From AG41 sp035943095 (GTDB taxonomy: Bacteria > Gemmatimonadota > Gemmatimonadetes > Gemmatimonadales > GWC2-71-9): a DNA stretch of 29,400 nt. The translations under genes were made by a program, and so were the position numbers. Numbering within the stretch: position 1 is the first letter of the stretch; every line of letters starts with the position of its first letter. Below are positions 1 through 9,423 of this stretch, piece after piece. The notes beneath the pieces were generated by a model. That model was not told where the DNA came from. It ran no database searches and saw only the letters and a program-made list of their open reading frames with translations. The stretch lies in the NCBI GenBank assembly GCA_035943095.1, contig DASZCN010000004.1:1-29400 (forward strand), written 5' to 3'.

Positions 1-881
1 TCGACCGGAAACACCGAATCCACCGTCACCTTGAGCGTGCCGGCCGCGAATCCCGGCAGCATCTCGTCCTTGAACCGGGCCACGATCGCTGCCTTCTCGG
101 CGCGACTCCGGGATCGGAGCATCGACCCCACGATGCGGGCCCGCTTCTTCATCAAGAAGGCGAGATCGAGCTCGGCGCGCGAGCCGGACATGGTCGAGAG
201 CATCACGATCCGTCCCCCCATTTTCAGCACCGCGAGATCGGTCGCGAGGCTCGCCGCGCCGATGGGATCGAGCACGACGTCCACCGCGTCGGGCCCCCAG
301 CGCGCCGCGAGCTCCGCCGCGACATCCGCGCGGGATGTGTCGACCACCAGGTCTGCCCCGGCTGCCTCGAGCCCGGCGACTTTCTCGGCGGTGCGGGTCG
401 TCGCCGCGACGCGCGCGCCGCAGAACTTCGCGATGTGGATCGCCGCGAGCCCCACGCCGGATGCGGCGGCGTGCACGAGCACGCCTGATTCCCGAGGCAG
501 TCCGCCTTCGACTACCAGATTGACGAACGCGGTGAGATACGCCTCGGGAATGCCGGCCGCGGTCGCCAGGTCGAGCCCTGGGGGCGCTGGAAACATCTGT
601 CCCGCAGGTGCGGTGACGTACTCGGCGTGCCCACCGCCGGCAAGCAGCGCGCAGGCCGGCTCGCCCGTGTCCTCGCGCGTTCCGGAGACTTCAAGCCCGA
701 GGATTTCGGACTCGCCGGGGGGCGGTGGGTAACGTCCCGCAATCTGGGACAGGTCGGCGCGGTTCACGCCGGAGGCGGCGACGCGTATCAAGACCTCGCC
801 CCGCGCCGTCGCCGGCGTGGGGGTCTCGCGCAGCGAGGCCATGTAGCGGCCCTGCTCCTCGACGACGTGCAGGTATTTCAT
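1..881 (-). CDS. NADPH:quinone oxidoreductase-like zinc-less dehydrogenase (PIG3/QOR type), 3' end cut off
   Basis: Medium-chain dehydrogenase/reductase of the quinone oxidoreductase branch, expected to reduce quinones or enals with NADPH in the cytoplasm. The frame is open from an ATG at 881 to the window edge, giving about 293 residues, so roughly 30-40 C-terminal residues of a ~325-residue family member are missing. It begins MKYLHVVEEQGR and shows the GroES-like domain (GEVLIRVAASGVNRADLSQ, then GRYPPPPG) and the Rossmann nucleotide-binding loop HAAASGVGLAAIHIAK. The structural and catalytic zinc-site cysteines of alcohol dehydrogenases are absent, as in QOR/PIG3 proteins. It is divergent from tag with only 49 bp between the two starts. 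The family is clear; the physiological substrate cannot be told. Confidence 0.88.
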   Translation of the reverse strand, partial: MKYLHVVEEQGRYMASLRETPTPATARGEVLIRVAASGVNRADLSQIAGRYPPPPGESEILGLEVSGTREDTGEPACALLAGGGHAEYVTAPAGQMFPAPPGLDLATAAGIPEAYLTAFVNLVVEGGLPRESGVLVHAAASGVGLAAIHIAKFCGARVAATTRTAEKVAGLEAAGADLVVDTSRADVAAELAARWGPDAVDVVLDPIGAASLATDLAVLKMGGRIVMLSTMSGSRAELDLAFLMKKRARIVGSMLRSRSRAEKAAIVARFKDEMLPGFAAGTLKVTVDSVFPV

Positions 882-888
882 GGCGGCA

Positions 889-918
889 ATACTAGCCGGG
901 CAGGCCGGCCCCGTGCAA
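889..918 (-). promoter_or_regulatory. Possible sigma-70 promoter of the quinone oxidoreductase gene
   Basis: On the minus strand TTGCAC (918-913) and TAGTAT (894-889) are separated by 18 bp. The -10 ends only 7 nt before the ATG at 881, so transcription from it would start at or next to the start codon and give a leaderless mRNA. No Shine-Dalgarno is visible before that ATG, which agrees. Match by eye only. Confidence 0.35.
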
Positions 919-930
919 AATTCCCTTGCT

Positions 931-1518
931 ATGATCAAGCGCTGCTGGGCTGGCGGCGACGACCCCCTGATGCTCGCCTACCACGACGAGGAATGGGGCG
1001 TCCCACTGCACGACGATCGCGACCTGTTCGCCAAGCTCGTGCTCGACGGGTTCCAAGCGGGGCTGTCGTGGCGCGTGATCCTCCACAAGCGCGCGCGTTT
1101 CCTCGAGGCGTTCGACGGGTTCGACCCGGTGCGGATGGCGCGCTACGACGCCCGAAAGGTCCGGCAGCTCTTGAAGGATCCGGGGATCGTCCGGAACCGC
1201 CAGAAGGTGAGGGCCGCGATCGGGAACGCCCGCGCGTTCCTCGCATTCCAGAAGACGGAAGGCGGCTTCGGCGCTTTTCTCTGGAGCTTCGTGGGTGGCA
1301 CGCCCAAGCAATATCGCCGCCGCACCCTGCGCGACCTCCCCGCCCGCAGCCGGGAGTCGGACGCGATGAGCGAAGCGCTCGTGGAGCGCGGGTTTCGCTT
1401 CGTCGGACCCACCATCTGCTATGCCTTCATGCAGGCGGTCGGCATGGTGAACGATCACCTGGTGACGTGCTTTCGTCATCGCGAGCTGCAGGGCCCCCCC
1501 GCCCCCGGCAGGCGATGA
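931..1518 (+). CDS. tag: DNA-3-methyladenine glycosylase I
   Basis: Removes 3-methyladenine from alkylated DNA as the first step of base excision repair. The 195-residue protein matches E. coli Tag along its whole length: N-terminal MIKRCWAG, AYHDEEWGVP, a LDGFQAGLSW segment, FVGPTICYAFMQAVGMVNDH near the end. The zinc-snap ligands are present as Cys5, His18, His176 and Cys180. The start at 931 is chosen because Tag proteins begin a few residues before the first zinc cysteine; an ATG at 880 would add 17 unrelated residues. No Shine-Dalgarno is visible. The stop overlaps the next start (ATGA, 1515-1518), so it is translationally coupled to the acetamidase gene, which has no obvious functional link to it. 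Confidence 0.95.
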   Translation: MIKRCWAGGDDPLMLAYHDEEWGVPLHDDRDLFAKLVLDGFQAGLSWRVILHKRARFLEAFDGFDPVRMARYDARKVRQLLKDPGIVRNRQKVRAAIGNARAFLAFQKTEGGFGAFLWSFVGGTPKQYRRRTLRDLPARSRESDAMSEALVERGFRFVGPTICYAFMQAVGMVNDHLVTCFRHRELQGPPAPGRR

Positions 1519-2459
1519 GCGTGAGCGCCGGCCGCGTGTGCGGTTTCGCGCTCGCCGCCCTCTCCTGCCGTCCGCAGACGACCGCCACCCCGCTGGAGCA
1601 CCGCCTGCCGGCGACTCCGGCGACCGTGGCGTGGGGCTACTACAGCGCGGCCGCCGCGCCCGTCCTCCGGATCGCGTCCGGCGACGTCGTGAACGTCGAA
1701 ACGCTGATCACGTCGACCCCCGATCGACTCGAGGCGGCGGGCGTGGCGCGGAGCGACGTGCAGCAGTCGTTGCGCGACATCGTGTCCCAGGTGACGGACC
1801 GGGGGCCGGGCGGACACATCCTCACCGGACCGATCTACGTGGACGGCGCGGAGCGGGGTGACGTGCTCGAAGTGCGCATCCTGGACGTCCGGCTCGCCCT
1901 TCCGTACGGGTACAACGGATGCCGGGGATTCCTGCCCGAGAATTGCACGGATCCGACGACGCGCATCATCCCGCTCGACCGTGAGCGCATGATCGCGCAT
2001 TTCGCGCCGGGTGCGCTGTTCGAGATCGGGGACGGGCACGCCGCCCAAGGCGACGGCGAAGTGGATCACACCGCGATCGAGACGTCCCTGACGGGACGGG
2101 TGCAGCTCGTGGTGCGGAAGGACCTGCGCCTCGCGTGGCCTCGGGCGGAGACGCCGGGCGTGTTCATGACGATGGGCACCGACTCGAACTTGACGACCGC
2201 GACGCGCATCGCGGTGCAGGAGATGATCGATTTTCTCGCCTCGACACGCGGGCTCACGAAGATGGAGGCCTACCGCCTGACGAGCGTGGCCTCCGACGTA
2301 CACGTTACGGAGCTCGTGGACGGCACCGTGGGCGTCCACGTCACCATCCCCAAGACCATCTTCAAAGCGCGCGCTAGGTCGTCGGCAGATCGGCGCTCGC
2401 GAGGAATTTGGGTGGCCGGCGAACCTTGGTCGCCTGCTCGTAGGCATACGCGAACTTGA
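1515..2459 (+). CDS. Acetamidase/formamidase family protein, probably exported
   Basis: Member of the FmdA/AmdA family, metal-dependent hydrolases that release ammonia from acetamide or formamide. Family signatures include GPIYVDGAERGDVLEVRILD, PLDRERMIAHF, GDGHAAQGDGEVDHTAIE (metal-site region) and IPKTIF at the normal end of the fold. The N-terminus (MSVSAGRVCGFALAALSC) resembles a weak signal or lipoprotein peptide with a candidate Cys18, so an envelope location is possible. The start overlaps the tag stop by 4 bp. After the family's usual end at about residue 288 the frame runs on for some 26 residues (ARARSSADRRSRG...) antisense to the end of the amidase gene. A (GC)4 repeat at 2367-2374 just before an out-of-frame TAG suggests the stop was lost by slippage or by a sequence error. 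Substrate unknown. Confidence 0.85.
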   Translation: MSVSAGRVCGFALAALSCRPQTTATPLEHRLPATPATVAWGYYSAAAAPVLRIASGDVVNVETLITSTPDRLEAAGVARSDVQQSLRDIVSQVTDRGPGGHILTGPIYVDGAERGDVLEVRILDVRLALPYGYNGCRGFLPENCTDPTTRIIPLDRERMIAHFAPGALFEIGDGHAAQGDGEVDHTAIETSLTGRVQLVVRKDLRLAWPRAETPGVFMTMGTDSNLTTATRIAVQEMIDFLASTRGLTKMEAYRLTSVASDVHVTELVDGTVGVHVTIPKTIFKARARSSADRRSRGIWVAGEPWSPARRHTRT

Positions 2460-4017
2460 TGAGGACTCCCTCGCTCCACGGTCGTCCGACAAACGAAAGC
2501 CCGACCGGCAGTCCGCGCACGTATCCCATCGGCACCGTCACGTGCGGGTAGCCCGCCACCGCCGCCGGGCTCGAGAAGCTGCCACCGCCGCCGCCGTCGC
2601 CGTTCACGAGGTCGATGAGTGAGGCCGGACCGCCCGTGGGCGCGACGAGCGCGTCGAGCTTCTGGTCGGTCATCACGGCGTCGATCCCCTGCGTGCGCAT
2701 CAGCAGGCGGTTCTTGTCGAGCGCCTTGAGATAGTCCTGGTCCGTGAGGGGTCCCTTCGCCTGCGCCTGCGCGAAGATCTCCTGACCGAAGTACGCCAAC
2801 TCTCTGTCCTTCGCGCGCTCGTTGAACGCAATCAGCTCCTCGAGCGTCTTCGGTCCGCTGCCCGATGCCCAGTCGGCGAGATAGCGGTTCAGGTCCGCCT
2901 TGAACTCGTACAGGAGCACCACGAATTCCGAGTCATCGGTCTGGCCCGCCGTCGCGATGTCCGCGGGATCGACGACGACCGCGCCCGCGCGCTTGAGCAC
3001 GTCGATGGCGGTCTCCATCAACGCATCCGTGGCGGGGCTGTACCCCATGAAGTGAGAGCGGCACACGCCGAGTCGTGCGCCCTTGAGCCCGGTGGCGTCG
3101 AGGACCGTGGTGTAGTCGCTGCGCGACTGGCCCGCGCTCGCGCCGGTGGCGTCATCGCGCGAATCCACGCCGGTGAGCGCGCCGAGCAACGTCGCCGCAT
3201 CGGCCACCGTGCGCGCCATGGGTCCCGCGGTATCCTGGCTATGGGCGATCGGAATGATCCCCGAGCGGCTCACGAGGCCCAGCGTCGGCTTGATGCCCAC
3301 GATGCCGCAACAGGTGGACGGGGAGACGATCGAGCCATCGGTCTCGGTCCCGATCGCGACCGCACAGAGATTGGCGGAGACCGCCACGCCCGAGCCGGAG
3401 CTCGAGCCCGACGGCGTGCGATCGAGCGCGTAGGGATTGCGGCACTGGCCGCCCCGACCGCTCCAGCCGCTCGACGAGTGCGTGGAGCGGAAGTTCGCCC
3501 ACTCCGAAAGATTCGCCTTGCCCAGGATCACGGCGCCCGCGGCCCGCAGCCGATCGACGATGAACGCGTCGCGCGGCGGCGATACGCCCACGAGCGCGAG
3601 CGACCCGGCGGTGCTCTGCATCCGATCCTTTGTGGCGACGTTGTCTTTCACGAGCACGGGAACGCCGTGCAGCGGCCCGCGCGGCCCCTTGGCCCTCCGT
3701 TCGGCATCGAGCGCCGTCGCCTGCCCGAGCGCATCGGGATTGGTCTCGAGGACCGCGTGCAACGCCGGGCCCCCCCCCTTGCGATCGAGCTCCTCGATGC
3801 GCTGGAGGTACGCCGTCGTGAGCGCCTTCGCTGTGTACTTGCCCGACGTCATCCCCGCCTGCAGCGCGCTGATGGTCACTTCCTCGAGGTCGAACGGGAG
3901 CGGCATCTCACTGACCCTCCGCGCCACGGCGGGGAACGCGGGCTTCGCCGCGGCCACCGCGCCGCTCACCGCGAGGTACTCGACAAAGCTGCGACGATCC
4001 ATCGGCCGGTTGGACAT
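2374..4017 (-). CDS. Amidase signature family enzyme, exported
   Basis: 547-residue amidase of the amidase signature (GatA/AS) family, hydrolysing an amide bond through a Ser-cisSer-Lys triad. The triad is visible as Lys124 (VLVKDN), Ser205 (in PSGSSSGSG) and Ser229 (GTETDGSIVSP). An N-terminal segment DRRSFVEYLAVSGAVAAAKP resembles a Tat-type signal (RR-S-F followed by a hydrophobic stretch and AxA-like residues), so export to the periplasm is likely. The ATG at 4017 is preceded by GAGGAGAC and gives the right N-terminus; an upstream ATG at 4188 would prepend 57 residues overlapping the divergent gene. A DGGGGGS glycine tract lies near residue 490. It converges on the acetamidase gene. Many such exported amidases are of unknown substrate. 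Confidence 0.93.
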   Translation of the reverse strand: MSNRPMDRRSFVEYLAVSGAVAAAKPAFPAVARRVSEMPLPFDLEEVTISALQAGMTSGKYTAKALTTAYLQRIEELDRKGGGPALHAVLETNPDALGQATALDAERRAKGPRGPLHGVPVLVKDNVATKDRMQSTAGSLALVGVSPPRDAFIVDRLRAAGAVILGKANLSEWANFRSTHSSSGWSGRGGQCRNPYALDRTPSGSSSGSGVAVSANLCAVAIGTETDGSIVSPSTCCGIVGIKPTLGLVSRSGIIPIAHSQDTAGPMARTVADAATLLGALTGVDSRDDATGASAGQSRSDYTTVLDATGLKGARLGVCRSHFMGYSPATDALMETAIDVLKRAGAVVVDPADIATAGQTDDSEFVVLLYEFKADLNRYLADWASGSGPKTLEELIAFNERAKDRELAYFGQEIFAQAQAKGPLTDQDYLKALDKNRLLMRTQGIDAVMTDQKLDALVAPTGGPASLIDLVNGDGGGGGSFSSPAAVAGYPHVTVPMGYVRGLPVGLSFVGRPWSEGVLIKFAYAYEQATKVRRPPKFLASADLPTT

Positions 4018-4093
4018 GGGTGTCTCCTCAATGGAAATGACACGGGGCGGGAACGTGGATAAACTTGCTGCGACCTTCACGTGGCGGCCAGCG

Positions 4094-4981
4094 ATGGCGG
4101 GAGGAGTTGGAGGACAGTCGGACACCGGCAGGCTGCGCCGCGTCGCGGTGAAACCCGCCCGCGATGCGTTCGTGAGCGAGGCCGCCATAGAGCGTCAATG
4201 GCGCGACCTGGGCTACACCGCCCGCCCGGATCTCGCCGCCGCCGAGCGGGAGTACGAGCACTTCCTGTCGCTGCTCATCAAGGCCGGGGTGGAGGCGATG
4301 TCCCTCCCACCGGATACGACCGTAGGGCTCGACTCGCTCTACGCGCGGGACGCGTCCATCGTCTCGGACCGGGGCGTCATTTTGTGCAACATGGGCAAGG
4401 CGCAGCGACGCACCGAGCCGGCCGTGCAGCAAGCGGTCTTCCGATCAGCCGGCATGCCGATCCACGGGCGCATCGCCGGGGCGGGCACGCTCGAAGGTGG
4501 TGACGTGTGTTGGATCGACGAGAAGACGCTCGTGGTCGGGCGGGGCTACCGCACCAACGATGCGGGAATCGAGCAGTTACGCGCGCTTGTGGCGGACTGC
4601 GTGGACGAAGTGATCGTGGTGCCCCTTCCCCACTGGCGCGGCCCCGACGACGTGTTCCACCTCATGTCGATCGCGAGTCCGATCGACACCGATCTCTGGC
4701 TGGTCCACGCACCCCTCTTGCCGGTGCCGTTCCGTGAGGCGCTACTCGCCCGTGGCATCGAGCTCGTCGAGGTGGCGGAGCCAGAGTTCGAGACCCTCGG
4801 GTGCAACGTGCTCGCGACCGCGCCGCGGGAGGCGGTGATGGTGGCCGGCAATCCCGAGACGCGGCGCCGGCTCGAGCGGGCCGGCGTGGCGGTGCAGGAA
4901 TTCGCGGGGCGGGAGATCTGCCTCAAGGGGGGTGGCGGGCCTACCTGCCTCACTCGACCCCTGGTGCGGGACCCGATTTGA
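4094..4981 (+). CDS. Dimethylarginine dimethylaminohydrolase / arginine deiminase-like hydrolase
   Basis: Guanidino-group-modifying enzyme of the amidinotransferase superfamily, 295 residues. The superfamily sites are all present: the ARDAS segment (Asp86), GTLEGGDV (Glu134), the catalytic His189 in DVFHL and the nucleophile Cys285 in GGGGPTCLTRPL. This pattern fits DDAH-like enzymes that release citrulline and an amine from methylated arginine; an arginine deiminase or another guanidine substrate cannot be excluded. The ATG at 4094 gives an N-terminus ending in LRRVAVKPARDAF, typical of the family; a GTG at 4148, downstream of GGAGGA, is an alternative. It is divergent from the amidase with a 76-bp gap that should hold both promoters. 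Confidence 0.87.
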   Translation: MAGGVGGQSDTGRLRRVAVKPARDAFVSEAAIERQWRDLGYTARPDLAAAEREYEHFLSLLIKAGVEAMSLPPDTTVGLDSLYARDASIVSDRGVILCNMGKAQRRTEPAVQQAVFRSAGMPIHGRIAGAGTLEGGDVCWIDEKTLVVGRGYRTNDAGIEQLRALVADCVDEVIVVPLPHWRGPDDVFHLMSIASPIDTDLWLVHAPLLPVPFREALLARGIELVEVAEPEFETLGCNVLATAPREAVMVAGNPETRRRLERAGVAVQEFAGREICLKGGGGPTCLTRPLVRDPI

Positions 4982-5009
4982 CCTGTAACGAGGGTCGTCG
5001 TCGTATATT
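4978..5009 (+). promoter_or_regulatory. Possible promoter of the small lipoprotein gene
   Basis: TATATT (5004-5009) is the only AT-rich hexamer ahead of the 5038 start. TTGACC (4978-4983), overlapping the stop of the upstream gene, could be the -35, but the 20-bp spacer is longer than usual. Weak support. Confidence 0.25.
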
Positions 5010-5037
5010 GGAACCCGAACCCCTGTCGGAGGCCCGT

Positions 5038-5250
5038 ATGACGAGGACCATCCTGGCGGCTGCGGTGCTGATCGGCCTGGTCGCATGCACGAAACGCGCT
5101 GCCGAGCAGTCGAGGGCCAGCCGCACGCGTCACCCAGCGGCCACTCAGCCCAAGACCGGGACGACGGCCGCGCCGGCCCAGGCGCAGAAGAGGAAAGGGG
5201 CGGCCAAGCCTGACACCGGCCGTGCAAAGAACCCCCTGACGAACAACTGA
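5038..5250 (+). CDS. Small basic lipoprotein, hypothetical
   Basis: 70-residue protein beginning MTRTILAAAVLIGLVAC, a clear lipoprotein signal with lipobox LVAC and acylated Cys17. The mature part is about 54 residues, rich in Lys, Arg, Ala, Thr, Pro and Gln, with no predicted fold; such a chain is probably disordered in the periplasm. The start is set by CGGAGG 6 nt upstream. It follows the DDAH-like gene by 56 bp and has its own candidate promoter. No function is recognised. Confidence 0.75.
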   Translation: MTRTILAAAVLIGLVACTKRAAEQSRASRTRHPAATQPKTGTTAAPAQAQKRKGAAKPDTGRAKNPLTNN

Positions 5251-5254
5251 GGAG

Positions 5255-6543
5255 CTAGGCCGAGAGCCGGCGCAGCTCCGCGTCGGCGCGCTCGCGCTCG
5301 GCGGATTCGCCGAGCGAGGCGTACAGCTCACGGGCACGCTCGAGGTAGGCGCGCGCCTCATCCCGCTGGCCGAGGCGGTTGCGGAACAGGCCGTACTCGA
5401 AGTACACCTGCGCCTCCGTTGCCACGGACCGGTCCAGCACCTTGGCGAGCTCGATGGCCTGCTCGAAGAAGACGAACCCCGTCTCGTCCTCCTGGGCGCC
5501 GCGCAACCGGCCCATCAGCACGTAGACCTGGGCCAGGCGCAGCATCAGATCGCCGCCGATGGCCACCTGCTCGGCGTGCCGCAACTCCGCCTCTGCTTCC
5601 ACCAGGCGTCCGGCGTCGAGATCGAGCTCCGCCAGGTTCAGCCGGATCGACAGCTCGACGCCCGCTTCCCCCGGCTTCCGTTGCACCCAGGCCAGCGCCT
5701 CTCGGTACGCGGCCGACGCGGCGGCGTGGCGGCCGAGCTGGGCGTCCAGCCGGCCCTGCTCGTTGAGCACCCGCGCCATCTCGTCCGCGATGCCGGCGGG
5801 CTCGAGCCGCTCGCGGGCGCGGCGCTGGTACTCGCCAGCGGCCGCGAGATCTCCCTGGCGCCGCGCCACCACGCCGAGCTGGCACTCCAGTCGGCCCGCC
5901 CGCACCACGTCGCCGGCCGCCTCGGCCAGTCGCAGCCCGCGGCTGTACCACGCGTGCGCGCCCGACCACTGGCCTTGGGCGAGCGCCGCGTCGGCCAACC
6001 CTTCGCACGCGCCGGTCGCCCCCGCCTGATCGAACTCCGCTTCGGCGAGTGCCAGCGAGCGCTGGAAATGCCGCGCGCCATCCGCATACTGCCCGAGGGC
6101 CAGGGACACGTATCCGAGAGCGCGGAGTGCTACGACCTCCGGCCGGCGATCCTGCAAAGTCTCCGCGACCGTGAGCGCGCGGCCGTACCAGGCGCGCGCG
6201 TTCGCGAACCGACCCAGGCGCTCGTCCAGGCGACCGCCCCGGAGCAGCGCCGCCACCACGCCCGGGGGGTCCGCTGCCTGCTGGCACTCGAGGGCATCGA
6301 CGTACTCGCGGTAGGAGGCCTGCAGATACGCCACGACCCGGTGAAACACCTGCGACATGTGGCGTCGCAGCTCCTCCGGCTGGACTCCGCGTTTCCCCAG
6401 TGTGAGGTACGGCCCGGAGCTCGACCAGAGGGAATGCGCGTCCGGCCGGGCGATGGACACCAGGAGAGCCCGCAACGGGTCGAGCGCTTCGAGCTCCGGC
6501 AAGAGCGCGAGCGCCTTCTCGACCCGCACCGGCGCGGGCCCGG

Positions 6544-6547
<4 letters not shown>
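5255..6547 (-). CDS. Tetratricopeptide-repeat protein, last gene of the stressosome operon
   Basis: 430 residues made almost entirely of helical TPR-like units from about residue 100 on, for example GRFANARAWYGRALTVAE, GQYADGARHFQRSLALAE, GRHAAASAAYREALAW and GQRDEARAYLERARELYA, each with the G/A-Y-A pattern of the repeat. The first ~90 residues are a separate helical region (MTGPAPVRVEKALALLPELE) without repeats. No signal peptide or membrane segment, so cytoplasmic. Its start overlaps the stop of the sigma-54 activator gene (6544-6547), indicating coupled translation and suggesting a physical or regulatory partnership with it. TPR proteins are protein-binding scaffolds; a role in controlling the activator is inferred from position only. 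Confidence 0.85.
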
Positions 6548-7961
<1,414 letters not shown>

Positions 7962-7965
<4 letters not shown>

Positions 7966-8603
7966 CTGCCCGTCCGGCTATGGCCGCGGTACCGAGCCAC
8001 GAGGACGAGCGCATCATCTGTGCCCTTGCGGTGCCGGGCGAGGATGTGATCGGCCTGCTGTTGCGGCGTCGCATCGGCCGGCAGTTCCTGGGCGAAACCC
8101 TCGCGAATTCCGTCCGTGGCGAAGACCAGGGTGTCCCCGGTCGCGAGGGGGAGTACCTCGGGGTGCAGGCGCGGCAGCTCGGAGCCGACGATGCCGCCGC
8201 GTGTGATCAGGGAACGTCGCGCACGCGTGGTCTCGCCGCCGCCATCGGCGCGCACGAGGATGCCTTCCACGTTGCCGACGCCGAGCCAGGTCAATGACGG
8301 GTCCGCCCGACGAATCAACGCGAGGCTCATCACGACGCCCCGCGTACCTTTGAGCGCCTCGTGACAGCGCTGGACCAGGGGAAGCGGTGCCTCGTGCGGC
8401 TGCGGTGCGAGGGCGGCCACCGCCAACCGCGCCGCCGTCGCGGCCTCCGCCCCGTGGCCCAGACCGTCCACTACCGCCACCAGCACACCGCCCGCGGTCG
8501 GCCGCACCAGGTGGAGGTCGCCCGACTCCGCCTCCCCCGGAAGCGCGACTGCCGCCACGCCCCAATCGAGGAGCGTGGCGACGTTGGGCGGCACTTCAGG
8601 CAT
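7962..8603 (-). CDS. rsbX: PP2C/SpoIIE-type phosphatase, RsbX-like
   Basis: 213-residue single-domain PPM-type serine/threonine phosphatase. Metal-binding motifs are visible as VVDGLGHG (Asp46-Gly47), FATDGI and TDDALVLVARY. There is no sensor or RsbU-type N-terminal domain. In Bacillus, RsbX removes phosphate from RsbR and RsbS and so resets the stressosome; the size and the position directly after rsbT fit this role better than RsbU. The start overlaps the end of rsbT by 8 bp, and its stop overlaps the start of the activator gene by 4 bp, so the block should be made as one translational unit. Assignment to RsbX rather than another short SpoIIE-like phosphatase rests on context. Confidence 0.85.
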
Positions 8604-9006
8604 TCATGTGCCGCCATTTCTTCATCGTCACCGTCGTGCCCGTCCCTACGCTCGAGGTCACGTCGAAGTCGTCCATGAGGCGGCGGGCGCCGGGCAGGCC
8701 CAGCCCGAGGCCGCCCGAGGTCGAATAGCCGTCCTCGAGCGCGCGCTGGACGTCGGGGATCCCGGGCCCCTGATCGCGGGCCACGATGATCACGCCCTGA
8801 CGATCGCCGTTGGTCACGACGCTGAGCAGGACTTCGCCTCGTTTCGCGTAGTTCAGGATGTTGCGCGCGATTTCGGAGATGGCGGCCGCGATGACGGTCT
8901 GATCGCCGCTCGAAAACCCGGCCTGCGCCGCGAGCTCCCGTCCGCGCTGCCGGGCGGTCACGACGTCGACGTCGGCGGTGACCGGAATGCGCAGCTCGTC
9001 AGCCAC
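8596..9006 (-). CDS. rsbT: Stressosome switch serine/threonine kinase
   Basis: 136-residue GHKL-fold kinase of the RsbT/RsbW type. ATP-binding boxes are present: N-box SEIARNILNYA (44-54), G1 DQGPGIPD (78-85) and G2 GGLGLGLPGARRL (98-110). The ILNYAKRGE segment and GLGLPGARRLMDDF are typical of RsbT rather than the anti-sigma RsbW. RsbT is held by the RsbR-RsbS complex, phosphorylates both on stress, then is released to bind a downstream target. In Bacillus that target is RsbU; no RsbU is in view here. The start overlaps rsbS by 8 bp. Confidence 0.93.
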   Translation of the reverse strand: MADELRIPVTADVDVVTARQRGRELAAQAGFSSGDQTVIAAAISEIARNILNYAKRGEVLLSVVTNGDRQGVIIVARDQGPGIPDVQRALEDGYSTSGGLGLGLPGARRLMDDFDVTSSVGTGTTVTMKKWRHMNA

Positions 9007-9391
9007 GGTCGATCCGTCCCGACCCGCGCTCGATGCGGAGCTTCGCCTGCTGATCGAGGAAGAGCAGGCCTTCCTCGAGGTCGAGCGCCGTCGACACGCC
9101 CTTGAGCGTGAGACCGAGCTGCACCATGGCGAAGGCCACCTCGGGCTGGATACCGACGATCACGGTCTCCGAACCGCGGAGGCGGGCCATATGCGCGATG
9201 TCGCGCAGCGTCCGGACGGCGAAGGAGTCCATCACGTCCAGCGCCGTCACGTCCACGATGACGCCGCGGGCGCGGAATTTCCCCACGCGCTCGATCAAGG
9301 CCTCCCGCAGCTGCGAGAGGTCCGCGTCGGTGAGCGCCGACTGGATCGACGCGATCAGATAGTGGCCCTGCTTCAGGATCGGGACTTCCAC
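8999..9391 (-). CDS. rsbS: Stressosome STAS-domain scaffold protein
   Basis: 130-residue single STAS domain. The segment VDVTALDVMDSFAVRTL matches the RsbS phosphorylation site; Ser56 corresponds to Ser59 of B. subtilis RsbS, which RsbT phosphorylates. RsbS packs with RsbR proteins into the ~1.8 MDa stressosome that sequesters RsbT. It starts with GTG at 9391 preceded by AGGGAG, and lies 32 bp after rsbR. The C-terminal 20 residues are charged and extend slightly beyond the usual ~120 residues. Confidence 0.93.
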   Translation of the reverse strand: MEVPILKQGHYLIASIQSALTDADLSQLREALIERVGKFRARGVIVDVTALDVMDSFAVRTLRDIAHMARLRGSETVIVGIQPEVAFAMVQLGLTLKGVSTALDLEEGLLFLDQQAKLRIERGSGRIDRG

Positions 9392-9423
9392 GCGCGCTCC
9401 CTAGGACGGAGTGGAGTGACGGC

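Noticed and set aside
3052..4062. 336-codon plus-strand open frame over the amidase
   Set aside because: Arg/Ala/Gly-rich shadow of the amidase, without recognisable domain.
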